Assembly: GCA_025267735.1 (NCBI GenBank)
Contig: CM046306.1
Span: 31,513,919 to 31,577,918, forward strand
DNA length: 64,000 bases
Reading direction: 5' to 3'
Source of the DNA: Mactra quadrangularis
Taxonomy: Eukaryota; Mollusca; Bivalvia; Venerida; Mactridae
Numbering within the stretch: position 1 is the first letter of the stretch; each line of letters begins with the position of its first letter. Positions 12,563 to 24,800 of this stretch are shown here, piece after piece. The notes below the pieces were generated by a model. It was not told the origin of the DNA, searched no databases, and saw only the letters and a program-made list of their open reading frames with translations. The position numbers were made by a program, and so were the translations under genes.

Positions 12563-13221
12563 TGGACAATTGCTTGTCCGGATGATAACTCAAGAAAGGA
12601 TATATCTAGGTTCCTAAAATTATATGTGTGGATAGCCCTTGGGTGGAGGAAGTTCCCTATTGATTTTGAGACCCCAGGGTTAAAGGTCAAGGTCACTGGG
12701 ACTTAAAATAGGTAAAACTTGTCCGGACAATAACTGAACCACCAATGTACCTAAGTTCACCAAATTTAATGTAAGAGTAGCCCATGTGTCAAAGATGTTC
12801 CCTATTGGTTTTGGGGCCCCTGCATGAAAGGTCAAGGTCACAGTGGCATCATATGGGGAAAAAACTTGTCCTGACAATAACTTAACAACCAATCTACCTA
12901 GGTTCACCAAATTTTATGTGAGAGAAGCCCATGTGTCAAGGATGTTCCCAATCGGTTTTGGGGCCCCTGGGTCAAAGGTCAAGGTCACAGGGACATCAAA
13001 TTGAAAAACCTTGTCCGGACCATAACTCAACAATGCCTGTACCTAGGTTCACCAAATTTTATTTAAGAGTAGCCCATGTGTCAAAGATGTGCCCTACAGG
13101 TTTATGGGGCCCCAGGTTCAAAGGTCAAGGTCACAGGGGCATTATATTGAAAAACTTTGTCTAGACAATAACTGAAACATCAATGTACCTAGGTTCACCA
13201 AATTTAATGTAAGAGTACCCC

Positions 13222-14505
13222 ATGTGTCAAGAATATGCCCTATTGATTTTGGGGCCCCTGGGTCAAAGTTCAAGGTCACAGTGGCATCATATTGAAAAAC
13301 ATTGTCCAGGTAATAACTCAACAATGACTGTACCTAGGTTCACCAAATTTCATGTGAGAGTAGCCCATGTATCAAGGATGTACCTTATCAGTTTTGGGAA
13401 GACACGGTTAAGTTTAAATCTTAAACCGGAAGATATCAAATTACCAAGCTGTGACTTCATATGTTCTATCAATATGTTTATGAAGTCAAAACGGCAAACA
13501 ATGAAACACTTGTCCAGACAATAACTGAACCACCAATGTACCTAGGTTCTCCAAATTTTATGTGAGAGTAGCCCTTGGGTAAAGGTTATGCCCTATTGGT
13601 TTTGGGGCTCCTGGGTCAAAGGTCAAGGTCACAGGGGCATCATATTGAAAATCCTTGTTTGGACAATAACTCATCAACTACTGTACCTAGGTTCACAAAA
13701 TTTTATGTGAAGGTAGCCCTTGTGTCAAGGATATTCCCAATAGGTTTTGGGGCCCCAGACCCAAAGGTCAAGGTCACAGAGGCATCATATGGAATAACCT
13801 TGTCCAGACAATAACTGAACAACCAATGTACCTAGGTTCACTAAATTTGGCGTGTAAGTAGCCCATGTGTCAAGGTTATGCCCTGTTGGTTTTGGGGCAC
13901 CTTGGTCAAAGGTCAAGGTCACAGGGGCAACATATTGAAAAGCATTGTCCGGGTTATTACTCAACAATGATTGTACCTAAAATCACCAAATTTCATGTGA
14001 GAGTAGCCCATGTGTCAAGGATGTACTTTGTAAGTTTTGGGAAAACAGGGTTAAGTTTAAATCTTAAACCAGAAGATATCAAATTACCAAACTGTGACTT
14101 CAAATATTCTATCAATATGTTTATAAAGTCAAAACGGCAAACAATGAAACACTTGTCCAGACAATAACTGAACCACCAATGTACCTAGGTTCTCCAAATT
14201 TTATGTGAGGGTAGCCCTTGGGTAAAGGTTATGCCCTATTGGTTTTGGGGCTCCTGGGTCAAAGGTCAAGGTCACTGGGGCATCATATTGAAAATCCTTG
14301 TTTGGACAATAACTCATCAACTACTATACCTAGGTTCACAAAATTTTATGTGAATGTAGTCCTTGTGTCAAGGATGTTCCCAATAGGTTTTGGGGCCCCA
14401 GACCCAAAGGTCAAGGTCACAGAGGCATCATATGGAAAAACCTTGTCCAGACAATAACTGAACAACCAATGTACCTAGGTTCACTAAAGTTTATGTGAAG
14501 GTAGC
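13222..14505. repeat. 643-bp higher-order duplication inside the tandem array
   Basis: The segment from about 13222 is repeated from about 13865 with an offset of 643 bp. Each copy spans about four units, one of them replaced by an unrelated block that includes AACCGGAAGATATCAAATTA or a close variant. Copy 2 differs from copy 1 by scattered substitutions. This indicates unequal exchange or segmental duplication within the array. Confidence 0.8.
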
Positions 14506-15671
14506 CCATGTGTCATGGTTATGTCCTATTTGTTTTTTGGGCCCCTGGGTCAAAGGTCAAGGTCACAGGGGCATCATTGTCCGTGTAGTAAATCAACAAT
14601 GACTGCAATTAAGTTCACCAAATTTCATGTGAGAGTAGCCCATGTGTCAAGGATGTTCCCTATTGATTTGAGGGCCCCTGGGTCAAGTTTAAATCATCAT
14701 CCAGAAGATATCAAATTACCAATCAGAGACTTCAAATGTTCAATCAATATGTTAACAAAGTCAAAACGGCAAACCATGGAAATAATGCTATATTTAATAA
14801 GTAAAATGAATTTAGTTCACCAAATGTTATGTGAGGGTATCCCATGTGTCAAGGATGTTCCCAATTGTTTTTGGTCAAAACTGGGTCAAAGGTCAAGGTC
14901 ACAGGGGCATCATATGGAAAACCCTTGTCCGGACAACAACTAAACAGTGATTGTACCTAGGTTAACCAAATTTTATGAGGATCAGCCCATTTGTCAAGAT
15001 GTAATGTGTTGATAGCTATTTGGTATTTGATGTTCTCTTTTGATTTGGAAACCCCAGGGACAAAAGTCAAGGTCACAGGGACTTAATTCATATTGAAACA
15101 TTTTCCGGACAGTTACTCAATAATAATTGTACCTACATTGTAGGTTTTCCAAATTTTATTTAAGGGTAGCCTTAATGTCTAGCATATGCCCCTTTTGTTT
15201 TAGGTCCCTGGGTTAAAGGTTAAAGTCAAAAGAAAAATCATGAGGAAAAACCTTGTCCAACAACCAACTTTACCTAAGATTTACCAAATTTTATGTATCA
15301 ATACTCTTTGGGTCAAGGGCGAGAACTTTTGGTTCTGAAGCCACAGGGTCAAGGTCACTGGAAGTTTGTATGGAAAACTTTGTGTCGGTGATAAATCAAC
15401 CATGGCTGTACCTAGGTTCTCAAAATCTTTGCTTTGGATAGCCCTCCTGTTAAGAATGGGACCTATTCTGAGATCCCGGGGTCATTGGTCAAGGTCACAG
15501 GGACTTTATATGAGATAGAACACAGCATGGACTGCACACGGGCGTATAATGCCCCGCCCAGCGGAGCTCTTGTTATTTATAAATTGATAAAACATGTTTT
15601 GATTATCCATCTATATCCAGGCCACACCACGAGGAGGCACTCAAATCATGGCCTACTAAAATACAATTATT

Positions 15672-15926
15672 ATACCCCAGCTTCGAAGAAGAGGGGGGGT
15701 ATACTGTTTTACCCTTGTCCGTGCGTCCGTCAGTTACAAAATTTCCGTCGCAGTTTTCTCAGCAACTATAACATGCAGCAGCCTAATACTTTGCATATTG
15801 CTTCATCCCATAGTCCCATGTGGTGTAAAGCGATTTCATGCTCCTTGCTCATCTACTTCCTGTTTGTCGCATATTTTTAGATTTTTGCGGGGGTATCACT
15901 AGTGAGCATTAGCTCACAGATTTACT
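15672..15926 (+). repeat. 260-bp interspersed repeat, copy 1
   Basis: Begins TTATACCCCAGCTTCGAAGA, runs through GGGGGGTATACTG and CCCTTGTCCGTGCGTCCGTC, and ends TATCACTAGTGAGCATTAGC with CTCACAGATTTACTTG. Nearly the same sequence occurs at 39953-40222. CCCC/GGGG-rich ends around TATAC and a CCGT microsatellite suggest a second Helentron-like non-autonomous family. It does not encode a protein. Confidence 0.85.
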
Positions 15927-16473
15927 TGTTTTTCCTTTTTTTCCATCAAAATTTAAACTTTTTTGTTTGTAAAAAAAGTTAGAATATCAAAATCACTGTT
16001 ATTAAACTTCTGTATTTCTAGACTCTGGGTTGTGAGTTGCAGTAAGTTAAACTGACATCATTTTTGAGTCAGTTGTAGATGCTGCCTTCATAGTTCCCTA
16101 TTTGTGGTGTTGGCCTTGAGAAAATAATCTCCCTAGGTCAGTGACGTCATACATAAACAGCAATTTTGATGTACTAAGTTAAATTAACGGAAACCAAAGT
16201 AAACAGGGCGTAGCAGACAAGGACATCCTTTAGCTGCGCATACATCTATGATCGGGATATCTTAAACTTTGTAATCATCAATGTATTAGATTGGCTGATA
16301 ATTAGCATACAGAGTATACAAGTAAAGTAAAACAGCATGAAAATTATATTATGTTTATGCTTGTGTACACATGTATTAGTATAACTGTATCCCATTATTA
16401 TGAATTAACTAATCATGAAAATTGACTGTGTTTTATTTACTCATGTGGCAATTAAGTTCTTCTTATATTTCAG
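15927..16473. other. Region upstream of NDUFS1 exon with the start codon
   Basis: A 3' splice site (TTTCAG) ends at 16473, eight bases before the NDUFS1 ATG, so at least one untranslated first exon must lie upstream, probably in this stretch. Its position cannot be fixed from sequence. A perfect CRE palindrome TGACGTCA at 16142-16149 is the only candidate promoter element I can point to. Confidence 0.4.
16142..16149. promoter_or_regulatory. CRE palindrome TGACGTCA, candidate NDUFS1 promoter site
   Basis: Perfect 8-bp cAMP-response-element consensus about 340 bp upstream of the start codon. CREs are common in animal nuclear genes for mitochondrial proteins. An 8-mer can occur by chance, so the assignment is weak. 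Confidence 0.25.
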
Positions 16474-16481
16474 AAACAACT

Positions 16482-19400
16482 ATGTTGAGGCTGTGGCCAT
16501 TGGCACGTGGCCTTCAGGCCAAACAAGTTCTTGCCTCACTTGGTAAGTGATATGTTGTTGGGTTTTTTTTCATTAGAAATTTACATGAACTAAGAAAGTT
16601 GCCATTAGATAAAAATGTGTTTAAATTACTTTTTATAAATGTATTCTTTTATGAGATTTTTAAAAAAAAATTATGGATAATTGTCACACAAATAATTTTA
16701 CAATTTGGAAGATTATCATGCTGTGAAGTTCATAATTTGAATAACAGGGACTGTATCATATTCATATCAGTATAAAAAGTCTGCTGAGTTTTTAGAGTGA
16801 GTAGGAAGGTTACATTGATATAGTATACAAATCTCAGAATAATATCAGATGTCTGTGAATCATACATTTTTATTTGTAAAAGTTTATTTGCTATCATAAG
16901 TTAGTTCATCACTGAGTGCCAACTGTTCTTTTGATTACCACTTCTACAAAATTTGATTTAAGTATGCAGTTATCATCTTAAGCCCCAGTCACATTAGAGC
17001 TTACGACCACTTAAGACCAGTTGACGACTACCAGTGACCTCTGGTCGCGAAGAATCTTTAAAAAGTCTTACGATGTTCATCGGTGATCTTCGACAGTCGC
17101 AGGTTATCTTATTTAGGTCCCACGACCAATTTCAGTCGCAGAGAGGTTTTTGAGCTTGCACAAAAACCTTGCGATCAAACAGGTCGCTAGTGATCTTATA
17201 AGGTCTTAGGCTGTCGCACGATCGTCGTTCGAAAGTCTGTAATAATCTTCAACTGGTCGGCGCCGATGTCCTTGTCACTCAGTCGCAGGTAGTCTTTCCA
17301 AAGTCGTAAGATCATCGTGCAATTAGTAGTGACTTGTCTTACGACCACCCACCATTACAAATGACAACTAGCGATCTCTCTACGATTAATTGCAACCATC
17401 GTACGATCGTCAGAGACTAGTTAAAGATTTCCTGTGACAAGGCACAGACCACGTGGTCTAACATTATATATAGCAGTCACTTCACGGTTCATTCCTCATA
17501 CACACTTTTTCTTTCGTTTGAGTAACACCGTCATGCCACCCAAAAAGTCGAAGTGTAAAGGAAAAGTCAAGAAAAGGACCAAACACGACTCTGACTCTGA
17601 GGGTGAAACTGAAGAGCTAGTTGTAATCGCAGTTGTATCATCTGCAGTCTCCTTGGTGCGTCGGCCATAGTTATTCTGTGTTGTTTACTCCCTCTCGTTA
17701 CTGTGATAAATGAGAATGTTTCACTGTAAAGTCCTTATTTATATCTCCAATCCATCAGTCTTTTTCGGATTTTTGTTAATCGCATAACTGTCGTGCAACA
17801 ATCTTAAGACAGTCTTTACAAATTGTCACTAGTCACTGATTATATAGTGATAGTCTTGAGTAGTTTTTAGTAATCGTGCGATGGTCGTACGACAAGTTGT
17901 AGGTGATCGCATGACAGGTCACGGGTAGTCGTAAGTAATCCCAGACAATCTTGAGACAATCGTACGTTTTCTGATGACCTGTCGTACGATTGTCAATGAC
18001 TGGTCGTACGATTATCGCGGTAGTAATTTTTTCTGCGCAAAGGTTTGGTCGCAGACAATCGCCGATGATCGTTGGTTTTACACGTCGCCGGTGGTCGCAA
18101 GTAATCGTGAGCTCCAGTGTGCCAGAGGCCTGGGACTAGTGAAAATTGTTTCTGGCTAGTTAAAATTTTGCACAATAGCTATAGATGACATTGTAAATTG
18201 GGCATATGTTTGAGAATGATTATAACTGAATATGTAGTTAGTGCCAGAGCAGTTTCAATCATAAGTACAAAAAATATTTTTAATGAACTAGGTGATTGCT
18301 CTGGAACTCAAAATAGGAAAGGAAGGCAAATAATGGGGGCAGGGCTTATCATAGGGTTGATGCTACAAAATGACCCTGTTTGCTTAGTGAAGAGAGACAA
18401 GCACTGAGATTAGAATAATCATTAGATAAACTACAATTGATTGTGACTAGTATGAGTTAAACACCATGATTTGCATCAAATATTTTTTACTATGTTTATG
18501 GTTTTTTCAGCACGATGTAATTCTACAGCCCCTCCAGAAAAACTTGAAGTATTTGTTGATGATAAGCCAGTATTAGTTGAACCTGGTACCACCATCTTGC
18601 AGGTTTGTACAATAATTAAATATTTTCTTCCATTTCAGCGTTCAAACCTATTGTTTTTACCTGGGATCTGAAAAGAATCCCTAGTCAGTTTTTCAGATAT
18701 TTCTTTATAACATTAGGATTCCTCCTATAAAATGAATTTAGGATACAGATTCTAAATCTTAAATTGTGATGAACAATGCATGGAAACTTAACTTCACATA
18801 AGAATTTGACTATTTTCTGGAAATCTGACAGAATATCCAACCAAGAATCACTGCAATTCCTTCCAAGTTTTTGTGATCCTCAGAATTCTGGGGCACTTTT
18901 ACTGTCTAACCCTGCATTAAGTGTTGCTGACATTCATCAGGTAGTATTTTGAAATCTGTAAGAATAAAATAAATTGTAATATTTCTCATATAAAACTTAA
19001 TGTGGTATCATAATAATCAAGATGAACAATTAAATATTTTTACTCAATTTTAAATCATGACTCAATATAAGAACATAGCTAAGACATAAAGTTCTTATAT
19101 CTAACAGAAATTACTATGTTTCTTTTTGACTTTATCAAATATTAGAAATTACTATGCTCATTGTAGGCCTGTGCTGATGCTGGTGTAGAAATTCCAAGGT
19201 TCTGTTATCATGAACGTCTTTCTATTGCTGGAAACTGTAGAATGTGTTTGGTTGAAGTAGAAAGATCTCCTAAGGTTTGTAGTGTTGGAATTTTTACTTT
19301 GTGAATAAATGTGATCTTATTTATGTATTAACTTATTTATATTTTCCGAAAACAGTATCCAGATGGATACAATAAAAGTCTACTCTCTGTAATTTTACTC

Positions 19401-21771
19401 CTTTTATTGACGTTCGATGAAGGCAAAAATGCTGAAACGTCAATAAATGAATCATTATCATTTCATTATCATGTAATTGTAAAAAGCAATGATGTAGTTG
19501 GGTTTTCATAAATATCTATGTTCGATAAAGGCAAAAATGCCGAAACGTCATTAAAAGGAGTAAAATTACAGAACTTATTTATATATCAAGTTAATTTCAG
19601 TAAATCAAAGTTTATATCAATTCTATGTACACTGCAGTATGATGATAAGGAAGCGAGATGTTAGTCTTATTTACTGTGCAGTGAATTTCATGTACACCCC
19701 GCTTTTTACCATATTCTAATGTTTAATATTGAGCTCAAATTTTAAATATTTGAAGTTTTGATATGAATCTGTTTTGCTTATTTCTATTTTAGCCTGTTGC
19801 TTCTTGTGCTATGCCTGTAATGAAAGGAATGAAGATTAAGACAGATTCTCCAGTGACAAAAAAGGCAAGGTATGTAAAACTAAAGTCAAAGCATGTAGTT
19901 TTAACACTTGAAACAGTCAACAAAATTAGGAAATGAAAGTGCTTATTTGAAAAGGTGATTTCAGCTGCTAGCAGTATTTATTATCTGCAGTTTTTTGGCT
20001 GCCCAGACTACTTTAAGAGGCAAAAAAACAAAAGTATCTTTTATGAATAAATTTAAGTTATGTGGAACTTATATGCTATTGAAATGTTTTATTATAACTT
20101 ATGGAAATGATTTAAACGATTTTCTAAAATTTTTCAGGGAAGGTGTAATGGAGTTTTTATTAATGAACCATCCATTAGATTGTCCAATCTGTGATCAAGG
20201 TGGAGAATGTGATTTACAAGATCAATCTATGACATTTGGTAACGATAAAAGTAGATTTACTGACATGGATCATACTGGAAAAAGGTTAGTCTTATCACAG
20301 GTTATTGGCGTGGGTTTAAGCCATCCAGGGGTCCACCACCAGGACCCTCTATTCTGCCCAAAATTTGACATTGGTTGCTGATATATTTTTCAGTTGGTTT
20401 GTAAACTGAGCTCAATCAATACAGAAACAATAAATATTTTCATTTCTAACACCAAGTTCAAAAGCAGCACCAGTCTCAAAACTGCCTTAAATACAAACCT
20501 ATAATTTATGTAGATCCTGTCCAGGGGTGTGTTCTATATCTGAAATCATGATTCTGATTAAGCATGCAATCTTTATTATGATATTGATGATATTAAAACA
20601 TCTTTATTTGACTTATTGTTTAAATATGACTACTAACATTTCTGTGGCAGAAAACAAAATACTTATTGCGAGTGCCTGGCAGTTCCTTGAGTTCCAGAGG
20701 TGATCCGCCAGTCCGTCAAAACACCCAAATGAAAATAATATTCATGAAAAATGGATCACAAAAAGGTTTTCTGGCTAACAGTCAATATTTCATCTTCATT
20801 CTTTTCACCCCAATCACATAATTACAAAATTTAGCAATTTTCATTTTTAATGTGTATCTATAGTTAATCCTTGGATTTAAAGAGTTTTCTACGCTTTATT
20901 TTAAGATATTACTCTATAGGACCTTTCGTATAGCATCCGTTGATAATCCACCAAGGGATGCTATACGAGATTTGTATACATGGGGAAACAAATGATGAAA
21001 CAAAGTGATATAAGTTTAGATGCCTTTATTAATTGGATGGGATACTAAGGCCGCAACACATACATCGCAAACAATGTGAGATTTTAGCAGATGGAAGTTG
21101 GAATTGTGTGTGGAATGAGCAGCATAGCATTGTAATTGTATTTAAGCAACCCTGCATTTCGGCTGTGAGACACAGCTAGTGTAATAAACTGTTATCTTAG
21201 CAACTTTGTAATGCAACTCATTATAGCAGTTATGAATATAGGGCAAATAGCAACCAATAATAGCTTGTACAGCAAAATAGCAACCGTTGATAGCAACCTA
21301 TTGTATAGCAAAATAGCAACCGATGATAGCTTGTACTGCAAAATAGCAACCGTTGATAGCAACCAATTGTATAGCAAAATAGCAACCGATGATAGCTTGC
21401 ACAGCAAAATAGCAACCGTTGATAGCAACCCATTGTATAGCAAAATAGCAACCGTTGATAGCAAGCAAGTTGTATAAGCTTGGAGGGTACGCGGGTAACT
21501 GCCCACTACAGGATACCCTGCCTCCTTACTTAATAGCAATTCAAGCAACCGATGAATCTATGTGGAATTTACATTTGCAATCTACATAGTTAGACATTGT
21601 CTCTAGGTGCTGGTTCAGAGTATTTGTCCATTTTACTTCTTCCAGATACCTAGAGTATGAAGAACCTGTAGTTTATTGACTAGAATCACTAAACCAACTT
21701 CCATCCGGCTAAAATTTCTCTAGAATTTTGGTTGCGACGTGTGAGTTATGGTTTGTATGAATGAAATCAGA

Positions 21772-21804
<33 letters not shown>

Positions 21805-24800
21805 AAAACAAAAACCTGAAACACAAATCATTGTCTATTGGAATCTGAAAGCTCCTACTTCGTAAAACTTAGCTTTTAGTTCATGATTGTTCACTTAAGG
21901 TGAAGAGTATAGTTCTTGTTGCTTATATGATATTAACATAGCATGATAACACATTCTTAATTCGAATGACCAATTCCATGATTTACTGTTTCCATTCTTC
22001 CATATACTGTTTGAGTCCTTAACTTTTAGCATCTTTACACTGGTACTCACATCTTTGATAACTTGTAAAGTCAAATTGTTAGCATCTTTAAACTGGTTCT
22101 CACATCTTTGATAACTTGTACAGCCAAATTGTATGACAAACAATCAAAACTGAAATGTAAGTAAAATCGGCAGCAGTACCTTTGCCAAGAATATGTTTCA
22201 AAATATTATGGTGAAGTAAAGTAGGAAATACATGGGTTGGGTGGGAGGGATGTCCTTTCTTGGTGGCAGACAGTAGGAAGAGGAAGTTCCAGGCAGATGC
22301 CTGATGGGAAGTCTGTGAGTTATTTATAGCTCAATATTAATAGTCAGAGGTCAAGATATCATGTGATATCTATATTTAGAACAAAACACATGAATGAGGT
22401 TAGGAGAATTTGTAACTTGACATATGAAATCTAAAATAAAGGGCAAATATTACTCAATGCAATATTTGGTTTGCAATATTTGATAGCAACCTATTGTATA
22501 GCAAAATAGCAACCGATGATAGCTTGTACTGCAAAATAGCAACCGTTGATAGCAACCAATTGTATAGCAAAATAGCAACCGATGATAGCTTGCACAGCAA
22601 AATAGCAACCGTTGATAGCAACCCATTGTATAGCAAAATAGCAACCGTTGATAGCAAGCAAGTTGTATAAGCTTGGAGGGTACGCGGGTAACTGCCCACT
22701 ACAGGATACCCTGCCTCCTTACTTAATAGCAATTCAAGCAACCGATGAATCTATGTGGAATTTACATTTGCAATCTACATAGTTAGACATTGTCTCTAGG
22801 TGCTGGTTCAGAGTATTTGTCCATTTTACTTCTTCCAGATACCTAGAGTATGAAGAACCTGTAGTTTATTGACTAGAAACACTAAACCAACTTCCATCCG
22901 GCTAAAATTTCTCTAGAATTTTGGTTGCGACGTGTGAGTTATGGTTTGTATGAATGAAATCAGAATAAAAAAAAAAAAAAAAAAAAAAAAAAAACTAAAA
23001 CAAAAACCTGAAACACAAATCATTGTCTATTGGAATCTGAAAGCTCCTACTTCGTAAAACTTAGCTTTTAGTTCATGATTGTTCACTTAAGGTGAAGAGT
23101 ATAGTTCTTGTTGCTTATATGATATTAACATAGCATGATAACACATTCTTAATTCGAATGACCAATTCCATGATTTACTGTTTCCATTCTTCCATATACT
23201 GTTTGAGTCCTTAACTTTTAGCATCTTTACACTGGTACTCACATCTTTGATAACTTGTAAAGTCAAATTGTTAGCATCTTTAAACTGGTTCTCACATCTT
23301 TGATAACTTGTACAGCCAAATTGTATGACAAACAATCAAAACTGAAATGTAAGTAAAATCGGCAGCAGTACCTTTGCCAAGAATATGTTTCAAAATATTA
23401 TGGTGAAGTAAAGTAGGAAATACATGGGTTGGGTGGGAGGGATGTCCTTTCTTGGTGGCAGACAGTAGGAAGAGGAAGTTCCAGGCAGATGCCTGATGGG
23501 AAGTCTGTGAGTTATTTATAGCTCAATATTAATAGTCAGAGGTCAAGATATCATGTGATATCTATATTTAGAACAAAACACATGAATGAGGTTAGGAGAA
23601 TTTGTAACTTGACATATGAAATCTAAAATAAAGGGCAAATATTACTCAATGCAATATTTGGTTTGCAATATTTGATAGCAACCTATTGTATAGCAAAATA
23701 GCAACCGATGATAGCTTGTACTGCAAAATAGCAACCGTTGATAGCAACCAATTGTATAGCAAAATAGCAACCGATGATAGCTTGCACAGCAAAATAGCAA
23801 CCGTTGATAGCAACCCATTGTATAGCAAAATAGCAACCGTTGATAGCAAGCAAGTTGTATAAGCTTGGAGGGTACGCGGGTAACTGCCCACTACAGGATA
23901 CCCTGCCTCCTTACTTAATAGCAATTCAAGCAACCGATGAATCTATGTGGAATTTACATTTGCAATCTACATAGTTAGACATTGTCTCTAGGTGCTGGTT
24001 CAGAGTATTTGTCCATTTTACTTCTTCCAGATACCTAGAGTATGAAGAACCTGTAGTTTATTGACTAGAAACACTAAACCAACTTCCATCCGGCTAAAAT
24101 TTCTCTAGAATTTCCGCCACAAAATGTTAAACATTTTCTCCAAATTCTAGACATTTATTAAGAAATATTTGATAGTGGAATATTGTTCAATTATAGTTAT
24201 TGAACATTTAGGGGTTGGACAGTTTTTAATGAATCAGAGTGGGTGAGGTTTGGCCAGCAATTGTTCTAGTGATGTTTTAAGTGTCTGGAGGTAAACCATA
24301 TTTCCCATGTCTGATAGGTGCACACCATCATTTTGGAATAGCTCTGTCATGTGCCAGGGGATTTTAGGGGAGATAAAAGAAGCATTGTTCATTTCATTTA
24401 TGTATTGGCGTGCAGCACGGTTGACACGTTTGCGTTTGATATTCAGATCTTTTGGTGATGAGGAAGTATTATCTCTCCACTGTAGCCTTGGTAGAATATC
24501 GCACCATATAATGTGGGTATTGATCAATGTGTTTCTGATATATTTTAGGTCATGAATAATTGATTTTATAAGTTTAACTTGCTTAACATTATGTAAATTA
24601 TTACCTCCTAGATGAATTATTAGTATTTTTGGGGGTCGATGATGCAGCAGCTGGAGCTGGGTGGTTTGAAGCAGTTGTTCCCACCTCATGCCTGACTTGC
24701 CACACCACCATATTTTGGCATTAAGCTTTAAGTTCGGGGTGGATTCTTTGTCTGTGTAAGCTTTGGCTTTTTTCACTATGGAATCACCCACTATCCAAAT

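Larger units (their letters stand above)
12438..15577. mobile_element. 3.1-kb pearl/Helentron-associated-type element with ~147-bp tandem core
   Basis: The element opens with TATACGCCCG (12438-12447) and closes with the inverse CGGGCGTATA (15539-15548), followed by a GC-rich tail ending GCGGAGCTCTTGTT. After the opening comes a TCCGTCTG microsatellite, then about 18-20 degenerate units of ~147 bp. Each unit holds the landmarks CCTAGGTTCACCAAATTTTA, GTAGCCCATGTGTCAAGG, TTTTGGGGCCCCTGGGTCAA and GGTCAAGGTCACAGGGGCAT. Short terminal inverted repeats, a microsatellite and a tandem core match the described architecture of bivalve pearl elements and Helentron-associated elements; this rests on memory of those families. 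There is no replicase gene, so it is non-autonomous. The ORFs within it are read-through of the repeat in various frames. Confidence 0.8.
20896..24112 (-). repeat. Tandem terminal units of the Ngaro-like element (2.7 copies, period ~1,192 bp)
   Basis: Unit 1 spans about 20896-22480, unit 2 22481-23672 and partial unit 3 23673-24112. Units 2 and 3 lack the distal 390 bp of unit 1. The junctions at 22459-22482 and 23651-23674 are identical and show the 10-mer GCAATATTTG twice, 14 bp apart. Each complete unit includes a long A-homopolymer tract (T-rich on the element's sense strand) and a 53-bp tandem duplication (GCATCTTTAAACTGGTTCTC type). Unit 3 joins the coding interior at 24112/24113. Confidence 0.9.

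Noticed and set aside
12387..14943. A series of 60-140-codon ORFs on both strands
   Set aside because: All are read-through of the TCCGTCTG microsatellite and the ~147-bp tandem units; the same peptide phrases recur at the repeat period.
21236..21475. CRISPR-like spacing of short repeats
   Set aside because: The genome is eukaryotic, the intervals between motifs are themselves repeated, and the block belongs to a retrotransposon terminal unit.
21192..23933. Repeated ORFs with peptides such as [11 protein letters not shown] and SKIATVDSN
   Set aside because: They are translations of the AGCAACCG short repeats in several frames and on both strands, with no conserved coding signal.
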